From contig JAYQTB010000004.1 of the NCBI GenBank assembly GCA_038147195.1, positions 558,001 to 622,000 on the forward strand: a stretch of 64,000 nt of DNA, given 5' to 3'. The notes below the pieces were generated by a model that worked only from the letters and a program-made list of their open reading frames with translations, searched no databases and was not told where the DNA came from. The position numbers were made by a program, and so were the translations under genes. This stretch comes from Eutrophocola salsuginis (GTDB taxonomy: Bacteria > Pseudomonadota > Gammaproteobacteria > Pseudomonadales > Pseudohongiellaceae). This document shows, piece by piece, positions 42,241 through 51,841 of this stretch. The number at the start of each line of letters is the position of its first letter. Position 1 is the first letter of the stretch.

Positions 42241-43101
42241 ATGTCGATGAATAGGGCCATACAACTACTTGTCTTCACTGCAGGCTGCTTATTAGTAGCC
42301 GACGGGCAGATCTATGCCCAGGCCCAGGTAGTCGATGCCGCCGGCGATCGCAATACGGGCCCCGTAAGGCCGTCCCAGCCGGTGGTGGATACCGGCCAGA
42401 ACGACATCATGGTCAATATGTACCTGCAATTGGAAGCCTTGCAGAATGAGATCCAGAACCTGCGCGGCCTGGTCGAGGAACAATCTTACCAGATCAATCG
42501 GATGCAATCCGACCAGCGGGACCGTTACCTGGACCTGGATTCCCGCGTCAGTGAACTGTTTTCCTATCATTCCGGTCAGCCACCCGTGGCCCTCCCACCC
42601 ACCGGTGGAGCAGTGCCGGGAGAGTTACCACCGACCGGTGGTAATTCTCGACAACCCGGCGAGACGCCGATTGTCAGCAATCCTGGTGTAGGCGCTGCCA
42701 CAGCAGGAGTCACACCACAGAATGAACAGGAACTCTACCGGAAGGCCCTGAGCCTGTTGCTGGAAGATGAAGCCTTTCAGGATTCGGTCAACCTGTTCCA
42801 GCAATACATCGATATCTATCCCGGAGGCCGTTATTTCACAAATGCCCTCTACTGGCAGGGAGCGGCATTGCACCTGCTGGCTAATTACCCCCAGTCCTTG
42901 GCGGTGTTGCAACGCCTGGTGGATGAATATCCTCTGGACCCGAAAGCACCGACCGCCATGCTCAGAATAGGTACTGTTTACAGCGAAATGGGTGACAGGG
43001 CGCGCGCCGTGGACTACTGGCAGCGCATAAGGCAATCCTATCCGAATAGCACCTCTGAAATTGAAATCGCCAGCGAATACTTGGGCGAACTCGGTCTCTG
43101 A
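42241..43101 (+). CDS. cpoB: Cell division coordinator CpoB (YbgF)
   Basis: A 286-residue periplasmic protein: signal peptide, an N-terminal trimerising coiled coil (MYLQLEALQNEIQNLRGLVEEQSYQINRMQSDQRDRYLDLDSRV), a Pro/Gly/Thr-rich linker with repeated PPTGG, and a C-terminal TPR domain (NEQELYRKALSLLLEDEAFQDSVNLFQQYIDIYPGG). It couples peptidoglycan synthesis to Tol-driven constriction. Twelve bases after the pal terminator. Confidence 0.94.
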   Translation: MSMNRAIQLLVFTAGCLLVADGQIYAQAQVVDAAGDRNTGPVRPSQPVVDTGQNDIMVNMYLQLEALQNEIQNLRGLVEEQSYQINRMQSDQRDRYLDLDSRVSELFSYHSGQPPVALPPTGGAVPGELPPTGGNSRQPGETPIVSNPGVGAATAGVTPQNEQELYRKALSLLLEDEAFQDSVNLFQQYIDIYPGGRYFTNALYWQGAALHLLANYPQSLAVLQRLVDEYPLDPKAPTAMLRIGTVYSEMGDRARAVDYWQRIRQSYPNSTSEIEIASEYLGELGL

Positions 43102-43131
43102 TCAACTGGCCCCGGGGCCTTCCACACGAGC

Positions 43132-43779
43132 ATGAGCCCTACACTGCGTATCACGGAAATTTTTTATTCCCTGCAGGGTGAAGCCCGTACCGTGGGCCGC
43201 CCGACCGTTTTCGTGCGCCTTACCGGATGTCCCCTGCGTTGCCAGTATTGCGACACGGCCTATGCATTTAGTGGCGGCATGACTTACCAGCTGGGAGACA
43301 TCTTAAAAGAAGTACAAAGATACAGGACTCGGTACGTGACGGTGACCGGCGGCGAGCCGCTGGCCCAGCCCAATTGCCTGTTTTTGTTGACACAGCTTTG
43401 CGATGCCGGCTATGAGGTATCCCTGGAAACCAGCGGTGCCATGGATGTGGCCGGAGTGGACCCCAGGGTTATAAAGGTGCTGGATCTAAAAACCCCCGGT
43501 TCTCTGGAAATGGACAGGAATCTCGAAAGCAATATTGCTCTGCTCGGCAAACAGGACCAGGTCAAGTTTGTCATTTGCGATCAAGAGGATTACCAGTGGG
43601 CAAAAGCCCAAGTGGCGGAGTTCGGTCTGGAAGGGAGGGTTTCGGATGTCCTGTTTTCACCCAGTAATGAAGAACTGGAAGCCAGGGATCTGGCCGAATG
43701 GATACTGGCTGACCAGCTTGATGTAAGGCTGCAGGTGCAGTTGCACAAATACCTGTGGAACAACGAGCCGGGACATTGA
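43132..43779 (+). CDS. queE: 7-carboxy-7-deazaguanine synthase QueE
   Basis: A 215-residue radical SAM enzyme. The 4Fe-4S cysteines are C-x3-C-x2-C (GCPLRCQYCDTAYAF), preceded by the substrate-recognition ITEIFYSLQGEARTVGRPTVFVRLTGC and followed by VTGGEPLAQ. It converts 6-carboxytetrahydropterin to CDG in queuosine biosynthesis. It is directly followed by queC; queD is about 19 kb away in this window. Confidence 0.96.
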   Translation: MSPTLRITEIFYSLQGEARTVGRPTVFVRLTGCPLRCQYCDTAYAFSGGMTYQLGDILKEVQRYRTRYVTVTGGEPLAQPNCLFLLTQLCDAGYEVSLETSGAMDVAGVDPRVIKVLDLKTPGSLEMDRNLESNIALLGKQDQVKFVICDQEDYQWAKAQVAEFGLEGRVSDVLFSPSNEELEARDLAEWILADQLDVRLQVQLHKYLWNNEPGH

Positions 43780-43781
43780 CG

Positions 43782-44465
43782 ATGGCGAACACGGAAAACC
43801 AAAAGGCGGTCGTGCTGTTGTCAGGCGGGCTAGATTCGGCCACATGTCTGGCCATTGCGTCTGATGCTGGCTACAGCTGTTACGGCCTGAGTTTTGATTA
43901 CGGGCAGCGCCATCGCAGTGAGCTGGCTTCCGCAGGGGCCCTTGCCGCGGCTGCAGGACTGGCCGGTTACAAGGTTATTCCTGTCGACATGCGGGGTATT
44001 GGCGGCTCCGCGCTCACCGATGACGCCATCGCCGTGCCTGAACAGGCCAGCGAGGGCATCCCGGTAACATACGTGCCGGCACGCAATACTGTATTTCTTG
44101 CCTATGCGCTCGGGTGGGCTGAAGTCCTGTCTGCAGATGCGATCTTCATCGGTGTCAACGCCCTGGATTATTCCGGTTATCCCGATTGCCGACCGGCATT
44201 CATCGAGGCGTTCCAGGTCATGGCGAACCTGGCAACGAAACGCGGTGTTGAAGGTAATTCGATCACCATCGAGACGCCCCTTATTAACTTGACCAAGGCG
44301 GAGATTATTGCCAAGGGGACTGCACTGGGCGTGGATTACAGCAGGACGGTATCCTGTTACCAGGCGGACAGCCAGGGCAGGGCATGCGGACGTTGCGAAA
44401 GTTGTCGTCTCAGGCGCAAGGGGTTTGCTGATGCCGGTCTTGCAGACCCGACGCTTTATGCCTGA
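43782..44465 (+). CDS. queC: 7-cyano-7-deazaguanine synthase QueC
   Basis: A 227-residue PP-loop ATPase from ATG 43782 (two bases after queE), making preQ0 from CDG, ATP and ammonia. PP-loop LSGGLDSATC, FDYGQRHRSEL, and the C-terminal zinc site with four cysteines (SCYQADSQGRACGRCESC) are present. Queuosine pathway; co-transcribed with queE. Confidence 0.96.
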   Translation: MANTENQKAVVLLSGGLDSATCLAIASDAGYSCYGLSFDYGQRHRSELASAGALAAAAGLAGYKVIPVDMRGIGGSALTDDAIAVPEQASEGIPVTYVPARNTVFLAYALGWAEVLSADAIFIGVNALDYSGYPDCRPAFIEAFQVMANLATKRGVEGNSITIETPLINLTKAEIIAKGTALGVDYSRTVSCYQADSQGRACGRCESCRLRRKGFADAGLADPTLYA

Positions 44466-44488
44466 TCACAGGTAGCAAATCGAACATA

Positions 44489-44516
44489 AAAAAGGCCGCA
44501 AGTAGCGGCCTTTTGA
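44489..44516. terminator. Terminator between queC and tRNA-Lys
   Basis: AAAAGGCCGC-AAGTA-GCGGCCTTTT: strong GC stem with A- and T-runs on either side, usable by both the queC transcript and the convergent tRNA-Lys. Confidence 0.9.
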
Positions 44517-44521
44517 TTTGA

Positions 44522-44596
44522 TGGTGGGTCGTGATGGATTCGAACCATCGACCAATTGGTTAAAAGCCAACTGCTCTACCACTGAGCTAACGACCC
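44522..44596 (-). tRNA. tRNA-Lys (anticodon TTT)
   Basis: A 75-nt cloverleaf on the minus strand: acceptor GGGTCGT/ACGACCC, D arm TAGCTCAGTGGTAGAGC, anticodon loop CTTTTAA (TTT), TψC arm GATGG-TTCGAAT-CCATC and encoded CCA. Placement between queC and nadA matches pseudomonads. Confidence 0.96.
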
Positions 44597-44773
44597 GAAA
44601 TCGTTCAGACAATGACGTATTTTTTAGAGGGTTTTTCAGCCCTGGCAGGGGCAGAAAAAGAAGGCGCACATACTACTCATCTGGCAAAAAATAGCAAGCC
44701 TTATTAAGGACATATGAAGCCGAAAGGGCGGTTTATGGTACTATTGATAGCCTGTTAATCATCCCTAGAAGTC

Positions 44774-45850
44774 ATGACAATCCTCAACAATAATTCTGAA
44801 TCGGAATTTGCCGCAGATCGTGCCTTTGTCAGGTCTTACCTGGACAGGGTGCCCGCGCAATGCGCGCTTTCCGATGCGAAGGCAGATGAGTACCGGGAAA
44901 AGATCAGGGACTTGCTGAAAGCCCGGAATGCGATACTGGTCGCCCATTACTACACGGACGCATCCATTCAGGCACTCGCCGAAGAAACCGGCGGTTTTGT
45001 TGCCGATTCCCTTGAGATGGCCCGCTTTGGCCACGAGTCGGCTGCCAGCACGATCATGGTTGCCGGGGTGAAGTTCATGGGCGAAACCGCCAAGATTCTC
45101 AATCCCGAAAAAACTATCCTGATGCCGACCCTGGAAGCGACCTGTTCGCTGGACCTGGAATGCCCTGTGGATGCCTTTACCGAATTCTGCAACCGGTATC
45201 CCGATCACCTGGTGGTGGTCTATGCCAACACGTCCGCGGAAGTCAAAGCCATGTCCGACTGGGTGGTGACCTCGGCCATAGCACTCGATGTAGTGGAGCA
45301 CCTCACAGCACAGGGATTGCCTGTGATCTGGGCCCCGGACAAGCACCTGGGTAACTACATCCAGAAACAGACCGGTGCCGAGAACATGCTGATCTGGGAT
45401 GGCGCCTGTATCGTGCACGAGGAATTCAAGACGCGCGCACTTGAGAGTATGCGTCATGTCCATCCCGATGCAGTAATCCTGGCCCACCCGGAATCTCCCT
45501 TGGCGGTACTGGAACAAGCAGATGTCGTGGGCTCCACGACTCAACTCATAAAGGCGGCCGCTCAGCGAACAGAGAAAAAGTTTATCGTCGCCACGGACGC
45601 AGGCATTCTTTATAAGATGCAGCAGCTGGCGCCTGGCAAGGAATTCATTCTTGCACCGACTGCCGGGGAAGGGGCGACCTGTCGCAGTTGCGCCAATTGC
45701 CCCTGGATGGGTATGAACACACTAGAAAACCTGTACACCAGCCTGCTTAACTCGAGCCATGAAGTTCACGTCGAACCGGAACTGTGCCGCAAGGCCATGA
45801 TTCCGCTCCAGCGCATGCTGGATTTTCGCAAATCACTCGGCGCCGCCTGA
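44774..45850 (+). CDS. nadA: Quinolinate synthase NadA
   Basis: A 358-residue 4Fe-4S enzyme that condenses iminoaspartate with dihydroxyacetone phosphate in NAD synthesis. The cluster-binding cysteines occur in PTLEATCSLDLECP, in the central IWDGACIVHE and in EGATCRSCANCPWMGMNT; YTDASIQALAEETGGFVADSLEMARFG is typical of long-type NadA. Converges on the M48 protease gene with 15 bases between. Confidence 0.96.
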   Translation: MTILNNNSESEFAADRAFVRSYLDRVPAQCALSDAKADEYREKIRDLLKARNAILVAHYYTDASIQALAEETGGFVADSLEMARFGHESAASTIMVAGVKFMGETAKILNPEKTILMPTLEATCSLDLECPVDAFTEFCNRYPDHLVVVYANTSAEVKAMSDWVVTSAIALDVVEHLTAQGLPVIWAPDKHLGNYIQKQTGAENMLIWDGACIVHEEFKTRALESMRHVHPDAVILAHPESPLAVLEQADVVGSTTQLIKAAAQRTEKKFIVATDAGILYKMQQLAPGKEFILAPTAGEGATCRSCANCPWMGMNTLENLYTSLLNSSHEVHVEPELCRKAMIPLQRMLDFRKSLGAA

Positions 45851-45865
45851 GCGGACATTCCCGGA

Positions 45866-47353
45866 TTACCGATAGTAACGATTCTGCAGGTCGCGGATGT
45901 AGTCCAGGCGTTGCTGGATCTTGGCACGGATCAAGCGGTCACGTTCAAGGTCCAGTGCCAGGCTAAACTGGTTGCGCGCACGGGTGAAGTCACCAACTGT
46001 AATGAAATATTCCCCCCGAGCCTGGTGCACATTACTGATGTTGCCGGCCTGGCCCTGGATTTCGGCCAACTGAAACCACAGTTCCGGATCATTCGGCCTG
46101 TTAAGTGATTGTCGCTCCAGGACTTCAGCGGCTTCAGTATGGCGGCCGCTTTCCTCGAGGGTGAGGGCGTAGGCCATGGTCAGCGGGTGATTGTTGGGAT
46201 TGATGCCCAGGTTGTCAGTTAGGATCGACAGGGCACGATCAAGCTGACTGGCCTTGCGTGCTATATCGGCCTGCAGCATGACATAGGTGATACGCGTTGG
46301 ATCTTTCTGCAACAACGGTTCCAGGGTCTGCGTGGCTTCCGCGAACTGGCCGTTTTCCATTTGGCCGAGTGCAATGCCGTAGGTGACGGCATCCGCCTCG
46401 ATACCGTTCAGTTGTGGCAATCTACGACGCAGGGACTGGATTTCGGCATCCCTGTCATTGGCGTAATGCATAGTGACACGCTGCTTCATAAGCAGGAACT
46501 CGATGTTCTGGATATAGGACACTTCCGGTAGGGTGTTGGCGCGGTTCTTACTGTCAGCGATGCGGTTCTCGTCCAGCGGGTGAGTTGACAGGAATTCCGG
46601 CAGCCGGCGGGAAAAACTTTTCATGCGCATCATCTGCTCGAACATCCCCGCCATGTCGTAGGGATCAAACCCCGCGTTGTACAGTGTGCGTATACCAATA
46701 CGATCGGCTTCCTGCTCGTTGCTGCGGCTATAGCGTAACTGGTTTTCCTGGCCAACGGCCTGGGTGGTCATGAGGGCGGCCTGGCCTGCATCTCCCCCGA
46801 CGGTCGAGGCAATAATTAGGCTTGCCAGCAGGCTCGCAACGCTTGGCAGTGCGCTGCGTTGTGCCTGCTGTACGGAACGGGCATAGTGGCGCTGGCTGAT
46901 GTGGGCCAGCTCGTGCGACAACACCGAGGCAAATTGGCCTTCATTATCGGCATGCAGGAACAGGCCCGCATTGACTCCCACGATACCGCCCGGTGCGGCA
47001 AACGCATTGAGAATCTCGCTGTCGATGAGGACGAACTCCAGCCGGTTGTCCTTCAGTTCACTGTTGACTGCCAGTTTGAAGGTTAGGCTGACGATGTATT
47101 CCATGATCAGGGGATCATTGAGCATGGGGGTTTCACGGCGGATTTGCCGGAGCAGTTCGCGGCCGAATTCATACTCCTGCTGGGTCGAGATGGTGCCAGA
47201 TACGGAGTCTCCCAGGACGGGTAGATTGACCTGGGCAGCGGCGGGGTTTGCCGGCAGCAAGGGCAACATGGCCAATACGAGCGTTGCATAAAAGCGCTTT
47301 GGGGTTGGAAGCGTGCGCAAACGGATTCGGGAAACTGGTTTAAAGAAGGTCAT
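45866..47353 (-). CDS. bepA: M48 family metalloprotease, BepA-like
   Basis: A 495-residue periplasmic protein: signal peptide ending near PANPAAAQ, an M48 peptidase domain with HExxH zinc site (SVLSHELAHISQRHYA) and the third ligand Glu in SNEQEADRIGIRTL, then TPR repeats (about residues 320-480). In E. coli BepA this architecture assembles or degrades the LPS transporter LptD and other outer membrane proteins. The assignment to BepA is by architecture. Confidence 0.92.
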   Translation of the reverse strand: MTFFKPVSRIRLRTLPTPKRFYATLVLAMLPLLPANPAAAQVNLPVLGDSVSGTISTQQEYEFGRELLRQIRRETPMLNDPLIMEYIVSLTFKLAVNSELKDNRLEFVLIDSEILNAFAAPGGIVGVNAGLFLHADNEGQFASVLSHELAHISQRHYARSVQQAQRSALPSVASLLASLIIASTVGGDAGQAALMTTQAVGQENQLRYSRSNEQEADRIGIRTLYNAGFDPYDMAGMFEQMMRMKSFSRRLPEFLSTHPLDENRIADSKNRANTLPEVSYIQNIEFLLMKQRVTMHYANDRDAEIQSLRRRLPQLNGIEADAVTYGIALGQMENGQFAEATQTLEPLLQKDPTRITYVMLQADIARKASQLDRALSILTDNLGINPNNHPLTMAYALTLEESGRHTEAAEVLERQSLNRPNDPELWFQLAEIQGQAGNISNVHQARGEYFITVGDFTRARNQFSLALDLERDRLIRAKIQQRLDYIRDLQNRYYR

Positions 47354-47449
47354 GATAAAGACAGGTTAACACCTCTTTAGACCACCAACCATACACTTTA
47401 TACCAATCTATAACTCGGATTTTCGGCAGCCGCTTGCTAAAATGCCGCA

Positions 47450-47683
47450 ATGCTTACCAACGTAGATCTGGAACTGGACCTGAGCGGCCTGACCTGCCCG
47501 TTGCCACTGCTCAAGACCAAGCAGTCGCTGAACAAAATGCATCCCGGGCAGGTGGTCAAGGTGATTGCCACGGACCCGGGTTCCGAGCGGGACTTCCAGG
47601 TTTTTGCCGAGCAAAGTGGTAACCAGTTACAGAAATTCGAGAAGGCAGACAGCCGTTTTATCTACTGGATACGAAAGAGCTGA
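47450..47683 (+). CDS. TusA-family sulfurtransferase
   Basis: A 77-residue SirA/TusA fold protein with the sulphur-carrying Cys in DLSGLTCPLPLLKTKQSL and the conserved GQVVKVIATDPGSERDF loop. TusA relays sulphur for tRNA thiolation; paralogues serve other sulphur pathways, and no neighbour decides which. Lies divergently from bepA and 48 bases before perM. Confidence 0.9.
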   Translation: MLTNVDLELDLSGLTCPLPLLKTKQSLNKMHPGQVVKVIATDPGSERDFQVFAEQSGNQLQKFEKADSRFIYWIRKS

Positions 47684-47731
47684 CTGTTCAATACTAAGGA
47701 ATGAGACCGGGAATTTTTCTGGGAATCAGGC

Positions 47732-48805
47732 ATGATTAAAGTCTTTGGCGGGTTTTACGATAAATACTTCTCAGAAGAAGAAGCCATCATATTCACGATT
47801 CTGCTGATTGCGGGCACCGTGGTCATGATGACAATGGGCGGGGTGATCGCGCCGTTGCTCTGGAGCATGGTGATCACTTTCATGTTGCAGGGCCTGGTCA
47901 ATTCCTTCGAAAAGCTGAGTATGCCGCACCGCATGTCGGTCTATTTGACTTATCTGCTGTTTCTAGGCTCGACGTTAATAATTTTCCTGATCTTCATGCC
48001 TTTTAGCTGGAGCCGGCTGAGTCTGTTCGTGAACGAGTTGCCAACTATGGTGGACCAGTTGCGTTCCCTATTGCTGGTTTTGCCTGAGAAATATCCGGAA
48101 CTATTCACCACCGAGCAGGTGGAGCAATCGCTGGCATATCTGCAAGGTGAAATGGGAGCCCTAGGCCAGTTCCTGTTGTCCTACTCTGTTTCCAGCATCA
48201 CGCGCCTGGTGACAATCCTGGTATACACGGTACTGGTGCCTATCCTGGTCTTTTTCATGCTGCGCGATTCGGAAAAGCTGCTCAATTTCCTGGAAAGCTG
48301 GCTGCCGGAGAAGCGGCCGATCATGGCTCAAGTCTGGCACGAGATGAACGACCAGTTGGCAAATTACATTCGTGGAAAGGCCCTCGAGATCCTCATAGTC
48401 GGAATTTCCAGCTACATTTTATTCGAATTGTTCGGCCTCAATTATCCTGTTTTGCTGGCCGTGTTGGTTGGATTATCGGTGATTGTGCCCTTCCTGGGCG
48501 CTGTTGCAGTGACAGTACCGGTATTCCTGGTGGGCTTTTTCGAGTGGGGATTCACCAGTGACCTATGGTGGATGATCGTGGCATATGGCGTACTCCAGGT
48601 CGTCGATGGAAATATTCTGGTACCGCTGATATTTTCGGAAACGGTCAACCTTCACCCCATTTCCATCATCACTGCCGTTCTTGTCTTTGGCGGCCTTTGG
48701 GGATTCTGGGGTGTCTTTTTTGCCATTCCCCTAGCAACCTTCATCAAGGCCGTGATCAGGGCGTGGCCGGTCAGTCACTCTGGGCAGGGCAAGGTCCAGA
48801 CCTGA
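47732..48805 (+). CDS. AI-2E family transporter (PerM-like)
   Basis: A 357-residue inner membrane protein of the AI-2E/PerM (UPF0118) family: eight or so hydrophobic segments, with the family's PVLLAVLVGLSVIVPFLGAV and the C-terminal NLHPISIITAVLVFGGLWGFWGVFFAIPLATFIKAV. Substrates of most members are unknown; some move Na+/H+ or AI-2. Same position after tusA occurs in pseudomonads. Confidence 0.9.
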   Translation: MIKVFGGFYDKYFSEEEAIIFTILLIAGTVVMMTMGGVIAPLLWSMVITFMLQGLVNSFEKLSMPHRMSVYLTYLLFLGSTLIIFLIFMPFSWSRLSLFVNELPTMVDQLRSLLLVLPEKYPELFTTEQVEQSLAYLQGEMGALGQFLLSYSVSSITRLVTILVYTVLVPILVFFMLRDSEKLLNFLESWLPEKRPIMAQVWHEMNDQLANYIRGKALEILIVGISSYILFELFGLNYPVLLAVLVGLSVIVPFLGAVAVTVPVFLVGFFEWGFTSDLWWMIVAYGVLQVVDGNILVPLIFSETVNLHPISIITAVLVFGGLWGFWGVFFAIPLATFIKAVIRAWPVSHSGQGKVQT

Positions 48806-48972
48806 ATCCCGGAGTTCTAACTTGCGGGTGGTTAAGCTAGAATTACCGGCTTCAACGGCGCATCCGAACTGATGCACGGGTTGCCTGTCAAATTAGCGGG
48901 TAGCAGCTGTTTCCAGGCAGGCGGCGACCCACCACAGGCTGATTAACAAAACAGGCCAACTAAATAAAAATT

Positions 48973-49431
48973 ATGATCAAAGGCAGTATCGTCGCAATCG
49001 TCACCCCCATGCAGCCTGACGGCAGTCTTGATCTGCCTGCCATGTCCCGGCTGCTTAAGTGGCACGTCGACGAGGGCACCAATGCCATCGTCGCGGTTGG
49101 CACCACAGGTGAATCAGCTACTCTAGATGTTAATGAACACTGCGAAGTCATCAGCCATGTCGTCGACCAGGTCGGCGGGCGCATTCCCGTAATCGCCGGT
49201 ACTGGGGCTAATTCCACGTCGGAAGCCATCGAATTGACCGAGGCTGCCAAAAAAGCCGGCGCGGATGCCTGCCTGCTAGTAACACCGTATTACAACAAAC
49301 CTAACCAGCGCGGGCTCATTGAACATCACCGAAAGATTGCCGAGACCGTGGATATCCCGCAGATTCTTTACAACGTGCCCGGCAGGACAGCCTGTGACAT
49401 GCTACCCGACACCATCCACACTACTGTCTGA
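48973..49431 (+). CDS. dapA: 4-hydroxy-tetrahydrodipicolinate synthase DapA, 5' part (frameshifted)
   Basis: 152 residues of DapA, a TIM barrel aldolase of lysine/peptidoglycan synthesis. They include MIKGSIVAIVTPM, the substrate-binding VGTTGESATL (Thr-Thr) and the catalytic Tyr in LYNVPGRTACDMLPDTI. The frame runs into TGA at 49429. Removing one A at about 49,423 (ACTACTG to ACTCTG) restores HTLSEVPNIVGVKEATG, which matches family spacing exactly. No strong ribosome site is seen before the ATG. A real knockout is unlikely to be tolerated unless another dapA exists. Confidence 0.93.
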   Translation: MIKGSIVAIVTPMQPDGSLDLPAMSRLLKWHVDEGTNAIVAVGTTGESATLDVNEHCEVISHVVDQVGGRIPVIAGTGANSTSEAIELTEAAKKAGADACLLVTPYYNKPNQRGLIEHHRKIAETVDIPQILYNVPGRTACDMLPDTIHTTV

Positions 49432-49870
49432 AGTCCCCAACATCGTCGGCGTCAAGGAAGCGACTGGTAACGTAGCGCGCGGCAAGGAAATCCTTTCCCT
49501 CTGCCGCGATGATTTCGCTGTTTACTCGGGAGACGATGCCACCTCGCTGGAACTCATTCTCGCCGGTGCCGTTGGTACCATTTCGGTGACCGCGAACGTG
49601 GTGCCAGGTCAGCTCAGTGAAATGTGCCGACTGGCCATGGCGGGTAAGTCCGATGCTGCCCGCGCCCTGAATGAAAAAATTGCCGCGTTACATGAACTGC
49701 TGTTCGTCGAAGCAAACCCAATGCCCGTGAAATGGGCGCTGCAGGAAATGGGCAAGATTGGCCCGGGTATCCGCCTGCCTCTGCTGGAACTGGATCCGAA
49801 ATTCCACCAGATATTGCGTGAGGGCCTGCAACAAGCCGGAGCCTATGTGATTTGCAGTCAGCGCCCGTAA
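49424..49870 (+). pseudogene. dapA: DapA, 3' part after frameshift
   Basis: About 148 residues continuing DapA in the +1 frame: LSEVPNIVGVKEATGNVARG holds the Schiff-base Lys, followed by YSGDDATSLELILAGAVGTISVTANVVP and the C-terminal LFVEANPMPVKWALQEMG. It has no start of its own. Total corrected length (~298) is normal for DapA. Ends two bases before bamC. Confidence 0.92.
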
Positions 49871-49872
49871 CC

Positions 49873-51012
49873 ATGCCAGCCAGTTTTTCCAAGTTTTGCT
49901 TCCCGATTGCTAGGGTCACCCTTGCCTTGGTATCCGCCATGCTGGCTGGTTGCTCCATGCTATCTTCTGTGCCAATTCCCGGCATGGACTACATCGCCGG
50001 CGAGGAAGGCCTGCTGCGCGACCGCCAGGGCGACTATCTCGAAGCCCAGGTACTGCCGCCGACCCGCATCCCGGACAACTACGACAGCTATATTATCGAT
50101 GACCTCATGGTCATTCCGCCGGCGGCTCAGGGCGGCACGGAGGCTTTCCTCAATGCCCCAAGGCCGCGCCGCTATGGCGGGCGCTCCCAGAGAGGCGTCA
50201 TCATCCAGCGCATGAATAATGACAACTGGATTATAGTAGATGTCAGCCCCAGCGAAGTGTGGCCGCGGATTCGTGATTACTGGACCCGGCAGGGCATTCA
50301 GGTGGCTGTCGAAAATCCTACGCGAGGCGTCATGGATACCGGCTGGTTCGTCCTTGAAGGCAATGCCCTGACCAAGGAAAAGATTCGTGTCACGGTCGAG
50401 TCGGGTTTTCAGAATGACAGCGCGGAAATTCGGCTGCTGCACCTGGGTATCGCCCAGTCGATTCCAGCCCTAGACCAGGTAAACTGGCCGCAGGATTCCA
50501 CCGACCCCGACATCGCCTATGATTTCCTGTCCGATATGTCCACTTACTTCGCCGATGTCGCCGATCTCTACCAGGCGTCGACTGTTTCCTTTCTTGCCGA
50601 AAATATCGATGGCCGCGGCAAGGCGACCATCATCAATACCCCGGCAGGGCGTGAACTGTTGCACCTGCAGGCCGCATACAATCGCAGCTGGGCAGCGATC
50701 GTACGTGCGCTTGATCGAGCCGGTGTTGAAGTCGTGGCCCAGAATGTGGAAGCCGGCGTGATTGAAACCGATTACGTCATTGGCACTGGCGTTGAAGAGG
50801 AAGAAGAGCCCGGCTTATTCAAGAAAGTTATTACCCTCAACGGCGTATTCAGTCGTGAAGAAGGGCCAAGGTATTTCCCCCTGCGCATCCTGGTTCTCGA
50901 CCTGGGTGACGAGGTTGAAGTGATTGTTGAAACTCTGGAGTCACAGCCGTCCCCGGAAACCCGTGAAGCGGAAAGCTCCCTTTTGAATCTGATCAGGAAT
51001 TACATTACCTGA
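49873..51012 (+). CDS. bamC: Outer membrane protein assembly factor BamC
   Basis: A 379-residue lipoprotein from ATG 49873 (MPASFSKFCFPIARVTLALVSAMLAGC); lipobox MLAGC. The N-terminal unstructured segment (AQVLPPTRIPDNYDSYIIDDLMVIPPAA) that contacts BamD and the two helix-grip domains (DNDNWIIVDVSPSEVWPRIRDYW... and GRELLHLQAAYNRSWAAIVRALD) are present. Part of the BAM complex. The dapA-bamC-purC order is conserved in gammaproteobacteria. Confidence 0.93.
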   Translation: MPASFSKFCFPIARVTLALVSAMLAGCSMLSSVPIPGMDYIAGEEGLLRDRQGDYLEAQVLPPTRIPDNYDSYIIDDLMVIPPAAQGGTEAFLNAPRPRRYGGRSQRGVIIQRMNNDNWIIVDVSPSEVWPRIRDYWTRQGIQVAVENPTRGVMDTGWFVLEGNALTKEKIRVTVESGFQNDSAEIRLLHLGIAQSIPALDQVNWPQDSTDPDIAYDFLSDMSTYFADVADLYQASTVSFLAENIDGRGKATIINTPAGRELLHLQAAYNRSWAAIVRALDRAGVEVVAQNVEAGVIETDYVIGTGVEEEEEPGLFKKVITLNGVFSREEGPRYFPLRILVLDLGDEVEVIVETLESQPSPETREAESSLLNLIRNYIT

Positions 51013-51064
51013 TCCTGCGCGGCCGGCTGAACTCATCCGGCATTTCCCCTTTTAGGAGAACCTG

Positions 51065-51778
51065 ATGGAAAAACGTGACGAACTGTATTCGGGTAAGGCA
51101 AAGTCCGTGTTCAGAACTGAAGATCCCGACCTGTACGTGATGCAGTTCAGGAATGACACCTCGGCTTTTGACGGCACCAAGGTTGCAAAGCTGGATGACA
51201 AGGGCAGGGTCAATAACATCTTTAATGCCTTCATCATGGGCAAGCTCGAGTCCGCCGAGATAAAGACTCACTTCGTGAAACAGCTTTCCGACACTGAATC
51301 CCTGGTGCGGCGGCTGGATATGATTCCCGTGGAGTGCGTTGTCAGAAACCTGGCTGCGGGCAGTCTCTGCAAGCGCTATGGCATCCCAGAAGGCACAGAC
51401 ATCAATCCGCCGACATTTGAATTTTTTCTAAAGAACGACGCCTTGCACGATCCCATGATCAATGACTACCACATTGCCTCGTTCGGGTGGGCCGACCCTG
51501 CTCATATCGAGGCCATGAAGAGGATCACTTTCAGGGTAAATGAGGTGCTCAAAGATCTGTTCATGAAGGCCGGTATGCTGTTGGTCGATTACAAGCTGGA
51601 ATTCGGCCTAAACAACGGGGAGATTCTGCTTGGTGACGAGTTTAGTCCAGATGGCTGTCGAATCTGGGACAAAGAGACACGCAAGAAAATGGACAAGGAT
51701 CGTTTCCGCCAGGATCTTGGTGACGTGATCGAGACTTACAAGGAGGTCGGTCGGCGCCTGGGCATCAGTTTTGACTGA
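51065..51778 (+). CDS. purC: Phosphoribosylaminoimidazole-succinocarboxamide synthase PurC
   Basis: A 237-residue SAICAR synthetase: YSGKAKSVFRTEDPDLYVMQFRNDTSAFDG at the N-terminus, the IPVECVVRNLAAGSLCKRYG and LVDYKLEFGLNNGEILLGDEFSPDGCRIWD motifs. Catalyses the aspartate-addition step of purine synthesis. GGAGAA ribosome site before ATG. Length is standard. Confidence 0.97.
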   Translation: MEKRDELYSGKAKSVFRTEDPDLYVMQFRNDTSAFDGTKVAKLDDKGRVNNIFNAFIMGKLESAEIKTHFVKQLSDTESLVRRLDMIPVECVVRNLAAGSLCKRYGIPEGTDINPPTFEFFLKNDALHDPMINDYHIASFGWADPAHIEAMKRITFRVNEVLKDLFMKAGMLLVDYKLEFGLNNGEILLGDEFSPDGCRIWDKETRKKMDKDRFRQDLGDVIETYKEVGRRLGISFD

Positions 51779-51841
51779 GGCTGTTTTAGAAAAATTACCC
51801 CTGCATAATTGATAACCTATTCTGGCTCAACGGAGAACCCG

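Noticed and set aside
48806..48972. Lysine riboswitch before dapA
   Set aside because: The 167-base leader shows no recognisable lysine riboswitch core or terminator-antiterminator pair.
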